From Onthophagus taurus (lineage: Eukaryota; Arthropoda; Insecta; Coleoptera; Scarabaeidae), in the NCBI RefSeq assembly GCF_036711975.1, contig NC_091967.1, positions 16,616,001-16,680,000 of the forward strand: a stretch of DNA of 64,000 nt, written 5' to 3'. The translations under genes were made by a program, and so were the position numbers. The notes beneath the pieces were generated by a model. That model was given only the letters and a program-made list of their open reading frames with translations. It was not told the origin of the DNA and did not search any database. Of the stretch, positions 1 to 13,044 are shown piece by piece. How positions within the stretch are numbered: the first letter of the stretch is position 1; each line of letters begins with the position of its first letter.

Positions 1-399
1 TTATTCATAATTGTTGAAACTGTCATTTTTTTGACATTTAAAGCTGTCAATGGCGTTATTTCGGCGCCTACTTTGATTGTGATTTGCTGATAATATCTTC
101 AGAAAATGCATTTTTTCTTGGTTTTTTTCTTACAAAACCATATGATTTGATATGTTCATCGCATAGAGGGATTTATCCTCTATCAAATTATGCAAAAAAA
201 CATATGCATCCCATTTAAAATAATAATGTTGGTTGCCATAGCAACGAAACAAAAAACAATACAAACAAGCAAATACCGCCAAAAAATGCGCCATGATTAA
301 TAAAAAAAAAACTTGTATTTTAAACATTTTTCTTTAAAACTACAAATTGCGAAGTTGTTGGCTATATTCCAGACATTTGACACACCCTGTATAATTGAA
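1..399. other. AT-rich sequence, no gene seen
   Basis: No supportable coding region. The end carries a phrase typical of insect transposon termini (acaccctgtataattgaac near 380-400), so it is probably edge material of the element that follows. Confidence 0.4.
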
Positions 400-890
400 C
401 ATACAACTTAGCAGTGTCTATGGCATATTCTTCAAATGTTTCCAAATTTTTTTCAAATTTATCCACTCGCAATTGCCTTTAAACAACTGCAAACTGTTTA
501 ATTCGTTCCTCATTCACTGCTGTGATCGCACTGGATAGCGATGGATTAGAAAAAAATCTTCGAGCAGTGTTGCCATCATTACTTGTTCGGCTTGTTCCGT
601 AACCTGGTTTGGGAATATCCACAAGTAGGCCCATTTCCTTGCGAAAGCGATCTTGAATTAATCTTTTTCGCTTGTCCACATTTTCCAGGTGCAGCAATGT
701 GCAGCAGATATTCGGTGCATCTTATCCACGCGTGATGACTTGATAACCCAAAATCGAATGTCCCTTCATCAAGAGGCGTTGATGCGTATCTAACCAAGTT
801 ATTCATTTCTTTAGGTGTTGCACCACAGATATAACACTTTTGAAATGACTCTTGTGCAATAACATTGTCTGTTATCAATCATTCCATAAC
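400..890 (-). mobile_element. RAG1/Transib-like transposase fragment, frameshifted
   Basis: Two overlapping minus-strand frames read as one broken protein. The first (878 to about 690) contains CYICGATPKEMNN and a later HAWIRCTEYLLHIA. The second (about 697 to 479) contains RFRKEMGLLVD, PKPGYGT, SNDGNTARRFF and a short tail. The order (Cys-x2-Cys knuckle, His-rich helix, 'RKxM...GN.ARR' block) resembles the zinc-binding C-terminal core of RAG1 and Transib-family transposases. That assignment is from memory of the family. The frame break and lack of the catalytic core mark it as a dead fragment. It could also be another insect transposon family sharing this domain. Confidence 0.5.
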
Positions 891-2640
891 ATACATACTA
901 TCGTGTATTCGCAATAAAGCAGTTCTGCAACCACGATCCTAACTAAACCCGGACTGACATTTTGACACCATGTTGCCACGTTTAACAAAACTATGCAGTT
1001 GAATATTCGAAATTTTAAATAAATAAAGCTAAAAGTCTGTATTATTTTCTAGCTGCTTATAAATACAACATTCTAAACAGAAATGGGTTATAAATTTTTA
1101 AATCCTTACTAATCCTACCATCAGCGTTACCAACCCTACCGATTTAATCTGTTGATCTACAGATATAGAAAGTAATGTTACAGATATACAGCTTAGGCTA
1201 GATAATGGGCAGTAGACGGCCACCAAAATCCCATAATCACAGTGTAATCACAGAATATTAAGTTATTATTTATACTGATTTTATAACATTGATTCTACTG
1301 TCATTTGGAAACGCTGCCTACCATAACCATAGACAAAAAACTAAAAAACTTTAAGAAACCTGTTCCAAAAAGTTGCACCCACTCCACATTAGGCAAAGCA
1401 ACCACTACAGGCTTTATACTACCCTCATCATGTTTTATTGTTTTGATAGTACCTAGTATCATATTCTATACTTGACTGCCATGTGCAAATTCATGACCAT
1501 TTAAGGTCTTATGATCATGTCCAAATTATAGCCACGTGTAAATTATACAACCTTTCTTGTCAAACGGAAGACTTCGTAGGCTTTAATAGGCCATATCTAC
1601 TCTAAAAGTCATCTTTTAATGGCCGAAATCTCATTCTATTTCAATTTCTTTTTGGTTGCTTTTGACTGAAGAAAAGGTGTGATTTCTATAAAAATTTCCT
1701 CCGCCTGCCTTGCGATTTCTTCCGTAGTGTTTTCCCAATCAAAGTAGTTGAAGATAATTCAAAAAACATTTCTGCTTTTGAAGGTGTGAGGTTTTTTAAA
1801 CATTTTATTCGTTAAATCTTTTATGAAAAAGTACAATATCAAATATGAATTTGCTTTGCAAGTTTCGGATATTAGAGCACATGATCTTTCCTACCACTGA
1901 TATACTGGGAAGAGAGAGTATAGCGACAACATTAATATGAATAGTGTTCTTCTTCTCAAAGCTACCTTAATCAGTATTTAATAAGCCATTAGCAGCTCAT
2001 TCAAAACTAGCACATACATCAACCCAAAGAAGTTATGAACCTATTTTGACAATCCTACTCAGGTTAGTTTTTCTTTTTACGCTCTATTGCACAAGTAGTT
2101 AAGATGATTTAAAGTATCCCAAATGCCACGCCAACCTTGATCTTTTAAAGTAAAAAGGTGGTTTAAACAAATATGTTAAAATTTAATGCAAATTTGAATT
2201 ATATTATTTTTGCCTGAACATCCTACCTTACTAATAAATATTTTAATATTCTTAATTTAGGAGATAAACACAAAAAATTGCTACTCATTACAAAAAACGA
2301 TTTAAACTGCTACTAAATAGTAATGAATTTCCAGCTTCTCAATAAATCAAATGCATAACCATAAATCACCAGCAACAAACTTGTGCCAATCAGTGTAAGG
2401 TGCTAAAATACTAGAGTAGGTCACAATGAAATAACCTTATTCAGTACGATATGTAATCTTTTTTAACAAGTTTACAGAATCATGTTAAAAATTTAGTTCT
2501 TTTACATATACCTACCAAATATATCCAATTTAACACTTTTATAATATATTCTTGATTATTTTGAACCGTCGTTCCTTGAAATCACCGATTTCGAGAAGTG
2601 AAAATAGTCAATAGTAGAGGTACTCCCCTCAATTGAATTA
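891..2640. other. intergenic DNA, nothing recognised
   Basis: AT-rich, with no long open frame, RNA gene or clear repeat structure that I could recognise on either strand. Confidence 0.4.
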
Positions 2641-3138
2641 GGTCAAAGTTCAATTTCCTAACGGATCTGACGTCATAGAGAGAAAAAAATCACTTCTTCC
2701 TCACACTAACAACAAAAATCCCAAATTTTCAAGGTGTCAAATTTAAAATTAGAAACTAATTGGAAATTGCAGTAAATAAAAGGATATGTCAAAAAAGAAA
2801 AGAGCTTCTGGCATAATATTATTTTGAACGTTTGATCGATCCAAGAAACCCCTGTGACGTCATTAATTTTGAACGCTGGTGGGGGTAGGTGACGGCGACG
2901 TCACGACGCCGGCACACCGTCGTCGTCGTCGGCAAATGTAACGAAGGCAGACGTGCAGGCGTCGATAATAAAGGTTTTTTGAATAGACACTGTTCGCTCG
3001 TTGGGGTCGGTTGCTCTGGGTTGGCCGTTCGTTTAACCGCGAACCAGAAGGACGAGTGAAGACGAAGAAGAATTTTTTGGCGTGGTCCGGAAGGAAGTGC
3101 ATGAGGTGCCCGGAAAACGGTAGAAGAAGAGGAGAGCG
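2641..3138 (+). promoter_or_regulatory. promoter and 5' leader of the Ly6-type gene
   Basis: The only GC- and CpG-rich patch in the first 8 kb lies directly upstream of the Ly6 start codon. It has two perfect TGACGTCA (CRE/ATF-type) octamers at 2668-2675 and 2855-2862, and a TGACGTCG relative read on the minus strand near 2897-2904. A purine-rich stretch (GAAGACGAAGAAG) precedes the ATG. The transcription start cannot be placed from sequence. Confidence 0.5.
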
Positions 3139-6100
3139 ATGGGCGGTAGTGTGTTGGTTTTCGTTAATGTTTTAATATTAGGAAGTTTTATAATTGAATG
3201 TAAGTATAATGACATAACATTATTATTGATGATTTATTTTACTTATGTAGTTTATTACTTTTCAAATTACTAAAACATATGAGTTGTCTTTTTTTTCCGA
3301 ATTATGTTACAATTTTAGTGATTCATCACTAAAATGTTAAAGTTTTGTTGTTAACTCAAAAATAACTACACGAATTCCACGGAACAAAGTATTGCATGAA
3401 TGCATGGTTGAACAAGAAATAGTAATTACATTGTGTTATGTAACCCAAAATTTATTGATATTTATGTAATATTCTTTCTTTACCTAAAGGTACTAGACGA
3501 TCTGTAAGCTAAAATCAATACAAAATGTTCTATTAATGAGCGTGGTTATTTTAAAATTGGTTTTATGTTAGTAGAAAATGCAATTTTTTAATTGATTTAA
3601 TACTTCATTTTGTTAGTTGACGGTGATGTAAGACTACAAGAAATAGCAAAGTTAAGTATTCGCTTAACCAAAAAGGTTTCTTGCATTATTTCACTTGCTT
3701 TTATTGGGTTACATAATAACTAATGAGGAAATTTTGAAGTTGTAATACAAAGTTAAATAAGTAAATAAATTAAGTAAAAATAATAAAATTGTTAAAATGT
3801 ATTAAATTTTGATTTTTAAATAAGTAATTTTTCATTAGAATACATTCTTAAAATGTTACTCCACTCGTAAATATTATGTTGTACTATCAAAATTTTAAAT
3901 AACAATTTGACACAGTTTTTTTTACAAACTATGACGTAATCCTAAAGATTACATTCGGTTCGATCAAATTTTTGTAATAAATTTTAGTTTTCTTAAACAA
4001 TTTACTCAACTTAAAAGATATAGTGTAACTCATATAAATTTTTTTATCAAAACTACACGATTTTGGAGGAATCTTGAATAGACGAAAAGGAGTTAATACA
4101 CTTCCAGTTATGTAAATGATATTTACTTTGCCTTCATCCCAACAACACTACAAAAAATATAATATATACATAGAAGGCCAAGGCGAAGAAATATTGAGAA
4201 CCGCAAAAGCTCCATCTCATGAATACTATTACAACTAGAATTGAAAAAAACACTGTTAAAAAATAGTTACATTTTAAAACGTGTTTTTTTCTTAAAGATT
4301 TTATTTCAATATTAACAGATTTATAATTGCTCCTGTTTTAGGTCTAGCAAACAGTGACAATTCACAAACTAGCGAACATAAACCTATACAATGTTATGAT
4401 TGTAATTCAGAGTACGATCCTAGATGTGGTTTGGATTTTGACAACTACACCATAGGCGTCGTTAATTGTAACGAGAAAAGGAAATTAGATCATATGAAAA
4501 CATTTGTTCCCATTTTGTGTAGGAAAGTTATTCAAAAAGGTAAGTTATTATAATTCATTTCTATTCATATTAATCAAAATTAATATAATTATTTAATAAT
4601 ACGAATCATAAAAAACGGAAAACTTATTATTAGGAATTTTGGTTAAATTTGTAGTCAAATCAAGATTCTCAGTGAATGCTTACCTAAATTTTGCTATCTT
4701 GAATCCCACAGATATATGATTAAATCCTGTAGGTATATATAGCTATTAATCCATATTTGGGCTCCCTTGGTCCGAAAATAATGGTAGTCTTTCCATATTG
4801 ACATTTCACCAGAGCAAGGTGAAGGTTATAACCTTTTGAATACTAGGTGGAGATGGTGAAGTTGTTCATTCCAGTTGTTGTAAATGATAACGTCGTCTAA
4901 ATACGCATATTCTGTGGTACCTAGAAGATATTCCGAAAAATGTCACAAATTAATATTCTTCATTCCTAGTCCGAATGCTATGGCTTGATTTCTATAGTAA
5001 TTTGTTATAGCTATTCCTATATTATATTAAGATTGGCAAAAAACAACGCAGAACTTTTTGTCTTCCGCATAAATTATATTTGTTCATTAAACAAAGCACA
5101 TAATTCAAAGCCACGGAGCACATTGGGGTGCCAAACTTCTATATTTCAGTACATTATAGCTGAGACTTCGTACAAAAACGTTATTTGAATTATCAAATCC
5201 GAGATAGGACTTCTAATGAAGTTAAATATAACTGGGGAAAAGTAGCAAAGAAGTTACCAATTTTTGCCAAGTTTGATCAATCGGTCTACAATTTCTTACT
5301 TTCTCCGAATACATTAAGACACATAAACTGTCGTCGTTTAAGGAGTCGAACCAAGTTTTATATGAAGAATATAACTTTTTACATTTTTATGACAATTGCA
5401 CAATTGCAAAAACGAATAATACAATAATTCTACGTAGTACGTATGGTCATACAGAACCATGTCAGCTTACGATGGGAATGTACTGACAAGTATGCCACTT
5501 ATACTTATATTAGAAGAGAAGAAAATCTTGATGTAGAAAACATATTTGATAAAGTCTGGCACCAAGAACTAAAAACCAAAATAAAAATTAGAAAGCCAAA
5601 ACAGTACCGTGATCTGTTGAGTTATAGTAAAATAAATATTTCAAAGTTAAAGAAATGAATCACGATAGATCTATCCCAATCATCTGAAACAGCGACTACT
5701 ACTTGCAGATGATACTACACTACTTGCTGTAGAACCATTGAAGATTAAGATAACTCAAGGACTAAAACTTGAAAAATAAAATTAACCGAAAATAAATCGA
5801 CACACGTGAACTTCATAAAGAAAAAAACACCTGTCGGTGGCAATTAATAACAATGTCATTCTAACATGCAAATTCTGCCAACTTTTAGACATGACATTCA
5901 ATGCTAAATTACAATGGAAAGAGTAAGTGAAAAGGAAAAAGGCAAAACTAGAACTAAAATACAAGAATGCATAATAAATTGCTGATTTATGAGCAAACCA
6001 GTTTGACATTGCAAATGCGCATTGGTACAAAAGGAATAGTGACCTCCACAGAGATTTAGAGTAGCTACGATGAAAGAAGAAATTGAGAAGTACACTCAAC

Positions 6101-8461
6101 GACATGAACAATGACTTCTTCATTATATCAATGAGGGGCCATCTAACTTTTGGACTATAATAGCCAGCTAGAACGCAGACTTCAAAGAATTAAACCATTT
6201 GATTTGGTGTAGTGAAAGTGGACACAAAGCAGTGAAAATAGTTGTTAGTACGGGATAATATGTATGCCAGGCATCAGGAAGCTAGAGAAACCATAGGGTC
6301 AAACTCTAGTAATTTTCCTTTGAATATACCTTGAGCAAGTCAATCATGCAGGATTGAGTTATTCAAAGTAAGGAAATACTGAAGCTTTTAGCTTAAAGGA
6401 ATTATGTAATATGAATCCAGTTTCTATTTACTGATGTATAGATGAAATTACTTCGATATTGAGAGAATCAGGGAAAAGAACGAAATGAAAAAGGTTGTAC
6501 AAAACTGTGGATTGAGAAAAAATGAGAAGTTGATTTCCATCATACTTCAAATTTGAGTTTAAAAAAAATGGACTTATTGCTGTTATTGCAGTGACAAAAA
6601 TTATCCCAAATATAGTTTAATTATTTGAACTTTCCCGATATTACAGGAAAAGCGGAGGATCGTTATGGCGCAAATTTTGAAGTTTCCACAATAACAAGTG
6701 TTGGGGTGAGGAGCAGAACGAGATATGGTGTACTTTAGAGAAGTGATAACCACTTAAATGATGAAGTGACATTACTATATTCGCTTTGATATTTTGCAAT
6801 TAAGAGTAATTAATTTGATTTCACAGCCACATTGCTATTTCAAATGAGTCATAGAAATTAAGTAAATGTAACTGGGAAACCCGACATAAACCATACATCG
6901 GTAGGCTGCTCCGTTATTGAGCTTGAACTCATGCGATTTTTCTGATTTTTCTCGCATTTGCACCCTTATATTGCCAAACGAAAACTATGTCTGTACATGA
7001 ATTGGCGATGCATGGAACTGAGCTAAAATGTATGTTCTGATTTAGATGGATTTAAGCGAGAGGCATTTCTGTGCTAAGAATAAAGGTCAATCTGGTGTAT
7101 GTGATATGTTCTGTGGTGTTCTACATCACATTATTTGTGTTTTACATTTCTATTTATTAATTATCTAAGAAGGTAGCTCAGCTGTAGATATCACTTGTAT
7201 TAAATTTGTGTTTTGCTGAGGGATTATTTACCTCTAACTTGCACGTGAATGTTATTATACTTAACGATAACCCCATGATAAAAACACAATATTCCATGTT
7301 ACCAGTGACAAGCAGGAAAAATTTAGGCATTATCTATACTGTATATTCTAACACAGTTTAATAATGTTAGTTTCATGAATCAAAATATTGAATTACTACG
7401 ATTATGTGATAATGACAATACATTCAGATTGAAAAATGTGTTTTTCCCGATCAATGGAAGCTTTCCAAATCTTGATTAGTTGGTCCCCGTTAAACTTAAC
7501 AGAATCTTATTAGTCATTTCCAAAGTGTTTGAAAGTTGAGACTGTGGGAATTTTTAAAGAAATCCATATAGTAATCTCTTTTAGATATGACAAATGTGCG
7601 CAACTGTATCTCTGTGTACCTCACATGTATATTAACCCACGATCATCAATTAACAACTGCTTGGAACAAGAATAGTTTTACATTTTCATTTTTTCTCGAA
7701 ATCTTCGATTATGATCTCTAAAGGCATTTGTGCAATTAATTTTATTAATTCTCTTTTAAGACATTAAATGTGTTATTATAAAAACGGGTAACAAATTTTT
7801 AAAATTACCTTTTAATCGTTTTATTTTCGTTTAAAAAGAGTATGCATTCACCTCGAAGCCCTTGCTACACAGAGAACCGTGAACTTTCAGGATTCTGACG
7901 TCATCAGTCGATAATGCCCTTGCTGCAGAAAGCATTCGGTTACGTCACACTTAGTATTTGCCATGTTTTCAGTCCTTCCTAAACAGGTCATCCATAAAAT
8001 ATATTAACCAAAATATCATTAGGTCACAAAATTCAAATTTTATCGTTGTTGAATAGAAGAAAAATTATAAATATTTGATTCACTCGTAACAAAAAATGTG
8101 CATGTCTTTGTTAAATTGTAATGTCTAACCTAGTTACCTACATTCATGGAGAAACCATATAATACATATATCGATATTAGTTCCTGAAAATGTTCTTGTA
8201 ATTTTTCGTTTAAAATTTTTGTTTGTTCTAGTTCATGGTAAAATAAGGGTAATTCGTGGTTGCGGTTATATAAAAGATGAAGATCACGACGATAAGGAAT
8301 GTTATACGCGTTCCGGTACACATGACGTGAAAGTAACATATTGCTCCTGCACTACGAGCCTATGCAACGGAGCACCCCGATTTGGGTATCCTGCCGAGGT
8401 TTCCGCTATTTGCGGTACCGCTTTCCTAGCGACGATCATAATGACCGCTTGGATCAACTAA
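3139..8461 (+). CDS. Ly6/uPAR-like protein of the quiver (QVR) family
   Basis: Three exons: 3139-3199, 4342-4539 and 8232-8461, with GT-AG introns, both phase 1, joining to 162 aa. Residues 1-20 are a hydrophobic signal peptide starting MGGSVLVFVNVLI. The mature part has ten cysteines in three-finger (LU) spacing, from CYDCNSEYDPRC through LCRKV, RGCGYI, KECYTRSGTHDV and YCSC to the terminal LCNGA. A C-terminal hydrophobic stretch (AICGTAFLATIIMTAW) after a small-residue site suggests GPI anchoring. Insect members act at the cell surface or in the secretory pathway, in ion-channel regulation or septate-junction assembly. The RSGTHDV...YCSC pattern recalls crooked-type members, but I cannot fix the orthologue. 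Intron 2 (3.7 kb) holds retroelement debris. AATAAA follows at 8495-8500. Confidence 0.88.
4739..4985 (-). mobile_element. Ty3/gypsy-type reverse transcriptase fragment
   Basis: Read on the minus strand this gives PFGLGMKN, then YLDDVIIYN (4883-4903), then HLHLVFKRL and, past a stop, CxxGEMSIWK. That is the order of the gypsy-type RT catalytic region (PFGL...YxDD...H...VF.RL...KC.F). It contains stops and has no LTRs nearby, so it is an old fragment in intron 2 of the Ly6-type gene. Confidence 0.65.
5440..6130 (+). mobile_element. jockey-like non-LTR retrotransposon fragment
   Basis: Broken plus-strand frames carry successive parts of a jockey-type RT: NLDVENIFDKVWHQELK (5530-5580), LADDTTLLA (5702-5728, the catalytic YADD-type box), and a C-terminal piece near 6050-6105 resembling the 'DL.v.Tv.eeI.k...R...' end of these proteins. 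Several stops and frame changes show it is inactive. It lies in intron 2 of the Ly6-type gene. Confidence 0.6.
6131..8231. other. rest of Ly6 intron 2, nothing recognised
   Basis: AT-rich intronic sequence without a supportable gene or clear repeat. Two TGACGTCA-like sites occur near 7895-7950 (gacgtcatc, gttacgtcac); they could be chance. Confidence 0.35.
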
Positions 8462-9824
8462 ATAGAGTAAATAATAATCAAAACGATAAAAAAAAATAAA
8501 TAAAATAGATAAATCGATACATTCGCAACATTTTTGTTTTAAAAAATCCGATTTTAAAAAATGATAAAAAGAAATTTTGTCGTCGAATTAATAAAAAATA
8601 ATGAAAATGGCTAGAATAAAAGCGAACAAACAACAGTAGTAGCAAATTTATCCGGTAGAATTTTATCAGGTTTTTGGATGTTTAGATGTGTTAAGAATAT
8701 AATTGACTTAACTTCGAAGTATTCTAATTATAATTAATAACAGGGTGTTTAAGAATTGTTATTGTTTCATGTCATTACATGAAATTATTATAATTTTTAA
8801 ATATTTGTTATGTTTGTTCGTTGATAGGCCGTAAAGAGTTATTAAAGAATCCTTAATTTTAGTTATATAGGGTGTCTCACGGATCTTCGAAAACATTCTA
8901 CAAGCTCAAAGCCGAGGTTGTTTGCGCAGGCAGCATTACAACCTGAAAGGTCAAAGTTTTCCCCATATTAGCATTTATTCTAGTTTAGGTACAATGAGAC
9001 GAGGTTGCTTGCTGCCGTAGCCTTCAATTTCATGGTCGAGTTAAGTAACGTTTATGCCTAATGACTTTAATCGATTCAGAAAATATTTTGGAGAGATTGT
9101 TAAAGCTCACTATTATATATAGGACAAGATGTTTTTGAACAACATTTACAGCTTTTAAAAACATGTTAGAAATGAACAAATGCAATCTTTGATTGCGTAT
9201 ATTAATCGGCTTGATGATAACGTATCGCAGTAAACATGTACTTAATTGTACTTAGCTTATGAAATGATGATGTTTAATACAGTCGTGCTAAGAGGAATGC
9301 TACAGAAGAATGAGTCATCGCAGGTATTGCACCCGACGGAATTCAATAGCTAAGAGAATAAAGTTTATTTAGAACAGCATTACAAAACTTAGAAGATCTG
9401 AAGTTAATGTTAATTTCTCTGACCAATTTCAATGGTGTTCAACTATCCGACAGCAATACGACCATGAGAATTCCAAGACATCCAAGACCAAATGGAACTA
9501 TTGCATTATGTTGATAACAAGAACAATAGGATCGGGGTACATTATCGCGATGAAGAACATGTTAATTATTTTTAAGGAGGTTGGTGCCACTGTTTTGACC
9601 AGAATTAATTGACAGCAAGCATGTTGGGAAAGTTGGTGAGCTGCAAAGCAACATCTGGAAGGTGAGTAAATGACTCACTGTACTGATGAAACTGTGATTT
9701 GGGACATCTTAAAAAGTTGTTTTAAAACACTTGTTTGTATATAATATTAATAACTTGTAGTTGGGGTTGTAAAATTTGTAACTCGTGCGTTGACAGCAAT
9801 AAACTTTTAACCTTGTTTTCCACT

Positions 9825-10140
9825 TACTTTACAAGCCGATATCTTCGTTGTCTTTAGAGATGACGGAGTATTAAATCCAAAATTAGAAAGCCTGATCTTT
9901 TCTTCATATAAAACTGATTAAGATAAAATTTGCTACAACTTTTAATCTAAGAGTTTTTTATAATATGCTACAAATCCCGAGCGTTACTATCAACAGTATA
10001 TAAAATTACTTCTCGATTTTTATCCATCTGACACAAAAAGTGAAAGGGAGCAATATTTTTAGTTTAGAATAAAATTGGCTACAACTTTTGTTCTAAGTTT
10101 TTTTTGTAATATGCAGCGAATCCAGATTATCTCTAACTAA
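9825..10140. repeat. left arm of an inverted repeat
   Basis: The segment (aagccgatatcttcgttgtc ... gatcttttcttcatataaaact ... ttgctacaacttttaatcta) is repeated in inverse orientation at about 11290-11475 (...gttgtagcaaattttgttct ... gaagaaaagatcaagc ... gacaacgaagatatcggctt). The arms are diverged but clearly alignable. They flank the CGGCCG-rich repeats. Confidence 0.65.
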
Positions 10141-10539
10141 TGTCTAACAAATGGGCGGTCTACGTCTTCAAAATCGGACAAAACTCGGAGAGCATATGGA
10201 ATCCATAGAAAATATTCCGCATGATACGGTGGTATACAAGTTTAATAGATCGCATGATTGCACAAACACTTTCCCCCAAAAACTATGAAAAGCGCGTATA
10301 ATTGCCATATGCAAATGTTTTCTGCGTCAAAACTTTCTTATATGATTGGGACAAAACTCTGAAACCATAAAAAATCTACAAGAACATTCCCTCTCTATGC
10401 AGTGAAGCCACCGACTAAACTTATATACCAGTTCAATCAAGTGATATCATCCCAAGTGTCACGAACAATACTTAGGGCGGCCTAAGTACACTTTAAGCAG
10501 GGTCGATTTGGTTTCACGTGTAATAAGCGATCTATTAGA

Positions 10540-11240
10540 TTTCAAAAAGTTCTGCCATGAACAATACTTGGAGCGGCCGACGTCTTCGAAGTCGGCCGAG
10601 GTTATTTAGGTGATACTCGGGATTCGAAGCGAGTTGCAAAGTTCTGCTGTTGAAGAAGAAATAATCTTCGAAGATATCGGCCGCTCTAAGTATCACGAAC
10701 AATACTTCGGGCGGCCGAGATTATTTAGAGATATTCGAGTTTCAAAGCATATTACAAAAAAACTTTTCGATCAAATGTTGTAGCCAATTTTATTCTTAAT
10801 AATATTGCTCTTTTTCATTTTTTTGCCAGATGCATAAAAAACGAGAAGAATGCAAACATAATATTATATTAGATTTCGCAAAGTTCTGCCATGAACAATA
10901 CTAGGTGCGGCCGACGTCTTCGAAGTTATTTAGGTGATACTCGGGATTCGCAGCGAGTTGCAAAGTTCTGCTGTTGAAGAAGAAATAATCTCGGCCTACT
11001 TTGAAGATATCGGCCGCTCTAAGTATGACGAACAATACTTAGGGCGGTCGATGTCTTCGAAATTAGTCAAGATTGTTTCTTATATCACGAACAATACTTG
11101 GGAGATACTTTAGTATTTTTCAGAGATACTCAGGATTTGGAGCGTTTTGCAAAGTTCTGCTGTAGAAGAAGAAATAATCTCGGCCGACTTCGAAGACGTC
11201 GGTCGCCCCAACCCCAAGTACCACGAACAATACTCACTTT
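10540..11240. repeat. tandem CGGCCG/GACGTC palindromic repeat block
   Basis: A unit of about 170-190 bp recurs starting near 10546, 10872 and 11140. Each copy carries 'caaagttctg', then 'aacaatac' next to a cggccg-type palindrome, 'gacgtcttcgaag', 'gatactcggga' and 'ctgttgaagaagaaataatc'. The motif 'cgaacaatact' occurs at least five times. Inverted partners within the block (gacgtcttcgaag versus cttcgaagacgtc) make it strongly self-complementary. Confidence 0.65.
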
Positions 11241-11289
11241 TTTTTCAGATGCATAAAAAATGAGAAGAATACGAAAATAATATAGTATT

Positions 11290-11475
11290 AGTTTTACATG
11301 CTTAGTAATGCTCGGCATGTAGAGCATATTACAAAAACTCTTTAGAATAAAAGTTGTAGCAAATTTTGTTCTTAACCAGTTTTAGATGAAGAAAAGATCA
11401 AGCTTTGTAGTGGTGTATTTAATATTGCACTATCTTAAAGACAACGAAGATATCGGCTTATAAAGTAGGTAAAAA
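11290..11475. repeat. right arm of the inverted repeat
   Basis: Inverse copy of 9825-10140, sharing gttgtagcaaattttgttct, gaagaaaagatcaagc and the terminal gacaacgaagatatcggctt with the left arm. Confidence 0.65.
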
Positions 11476-11558
11476 ACAAGAGTAAAGGTTTGTTACTGTT
11501 GTCACATGGGTGAAAATGTAGTCATTTTATCAATCGATTATCCATATGACACCCTATA

Positions 11559-13044
11559 TTTCCTTAGGATTTCTAACCGTTTCGTATTCGGAATAATCTT
11601 TATTTTTGTTTCTTTTGTGAACACTGCCATAACGGCCGTATTGGCATCTAGTCAAGCTTGTCCGCAATAATTAACATACTAGCCAATATGAAAAGATTTA
11701 AGAAAAAAAAGAGCATCAAAAAAAATTGTTAACCGTGCACTATTATAATACCTTGTAGAAAAATAAAGTGTAAAATGATTCTTTATTTTATCGTGAGAAT
11801 AAAATTTCTTCAAAAATAAAGTTTCAATACACTATGCCTTTGAGAAAAAAAAAACTAAAAAAAATCATTGTAATCGCAGTTGGTGAAGAATTTTTAACGA
11901 TTTTTTTTAATATCAAGTTAATTCACCTAAATTAAATTCATCACTAGTCTGCGAAAATGACAAGTTGTATTTGTTTATAATTTTTGCATAGTAAAAATGT
12001 TCACATTTTAGAGTAAATTTATGTATTCCTTGTGGAAAACAATCGTGTATGGTGATAAAACATGCATTTCTTTGCGTAAATCTTAAGCTATAATCTCATA
12101 CTCATACCTCTATAATTTTTAAGATCTGAAAAAAACATACAAATAAGAAAATCGAAATTGCAATGATGATTAGCTCGCTTTGCACACCAAACAAAAAGGG
12201 TAATTATTTATAATGATTTATAATAATTATTTAATGGGTGTTTAAAAAATTATTCAAATTCAAAATAATTAAAAATTCCCAAAAAAAAAAAATAAAATAA
12301 AATAAAAAAATTGATTAAACACTTATTACTATAAATGAATTTTAAGATTAATGATTTTATATTAAATTTAAAAGGTGGGTGAGGGGTGGTCCTATAAAAT
12401 ATTTCCGTTCGACCTCTAAAATAGTACAAAAATAATAAGGGATTAAAAAAATTATAACCCACATTTTAAAGCGTCCATATACAACAATGATAAATAAAAT
12501 AAAAATACAGACCCACAAACATTCCTAAGATGATGATATTTTCGTTGTTTTTCCGGAGTCTCTAAAATCAAACACTTAATAATAATATTTAATGATATTA
12601 AAAAATATTTATTAATTAATGAAAAAAATTTTAACTAAATTTATGAAAAAATAATTATATTGCGAAAAAGGATATAAGAGGTGTACATTTTTCTCGGAGA
12701 AGGTTTAGGTTTACTCTGTAAATAAGAAAATAATAAATGTTTCGATTTCGAGACGAATTTATATTCACGATATTTTTTTAAATGGTTTAAGTGTTGTTCG
12801 CTATGCACGCCGCGTAAAATTATATTTATTATTATTATTTTCTTGACATGTAATTGTCCACGTCTTGTATGTTATGTCTAGAAATAAATTCATTGTTTCA
12901 CTAATTTTAAAAATTTATTTATCCAAATTTATGCATACCTCAAAAGCATTCTTAAAAAGCAATTTATTTTATCACAAGAAAGCTACTGGCAGGTTAATTA
13001 AAGAAAATGAAAAAGGAAACACATTCATTACAAAAAAGATAATA
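11559..13044. other. intergenic DNA, nothing recognised
   Basis: Very AT-rich DNA between the repeat block and the 3' end of GlnRS. Several TTTATT hexamers on the plus strand (AATAAA on the minus strand), one at about 12963, could serve as the GlnRS poly(A) signal. No other gene is supportable. Confidence 0.4.

Larger units (their letters stand above)
8868..11558. repeat. repeat-rich block with short inverted ends
   Basis: The block opens with tatagggtgtc (8866-8876) and closes with the inverse gacaccctata (11548-11558). These are weak terminal inverted repeats of the 'GGGTGTC' kind seen in insect DNA transposons. The left part (8.87-9.8 kb) contains no recognisable transposase. The right part holds the inverted arms and palindromic repeats listed separately. 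One composite or foldback element is the simplest reading, but the termini are short and could be coincidental. Confidence 0.4.

Noticed and set aside
5782..6123. 113-codon minus-strand open frame with hydrophobic stretches
   Set aside because: It is the antisense of the jockey-like RT C-terminal region.
10540..11240. CRISPR-like array in the repeat block
   Set aside because: Repeats are long, diverged and irregularly spaced, in a eukaryotic genome; there are no uniform spacers.
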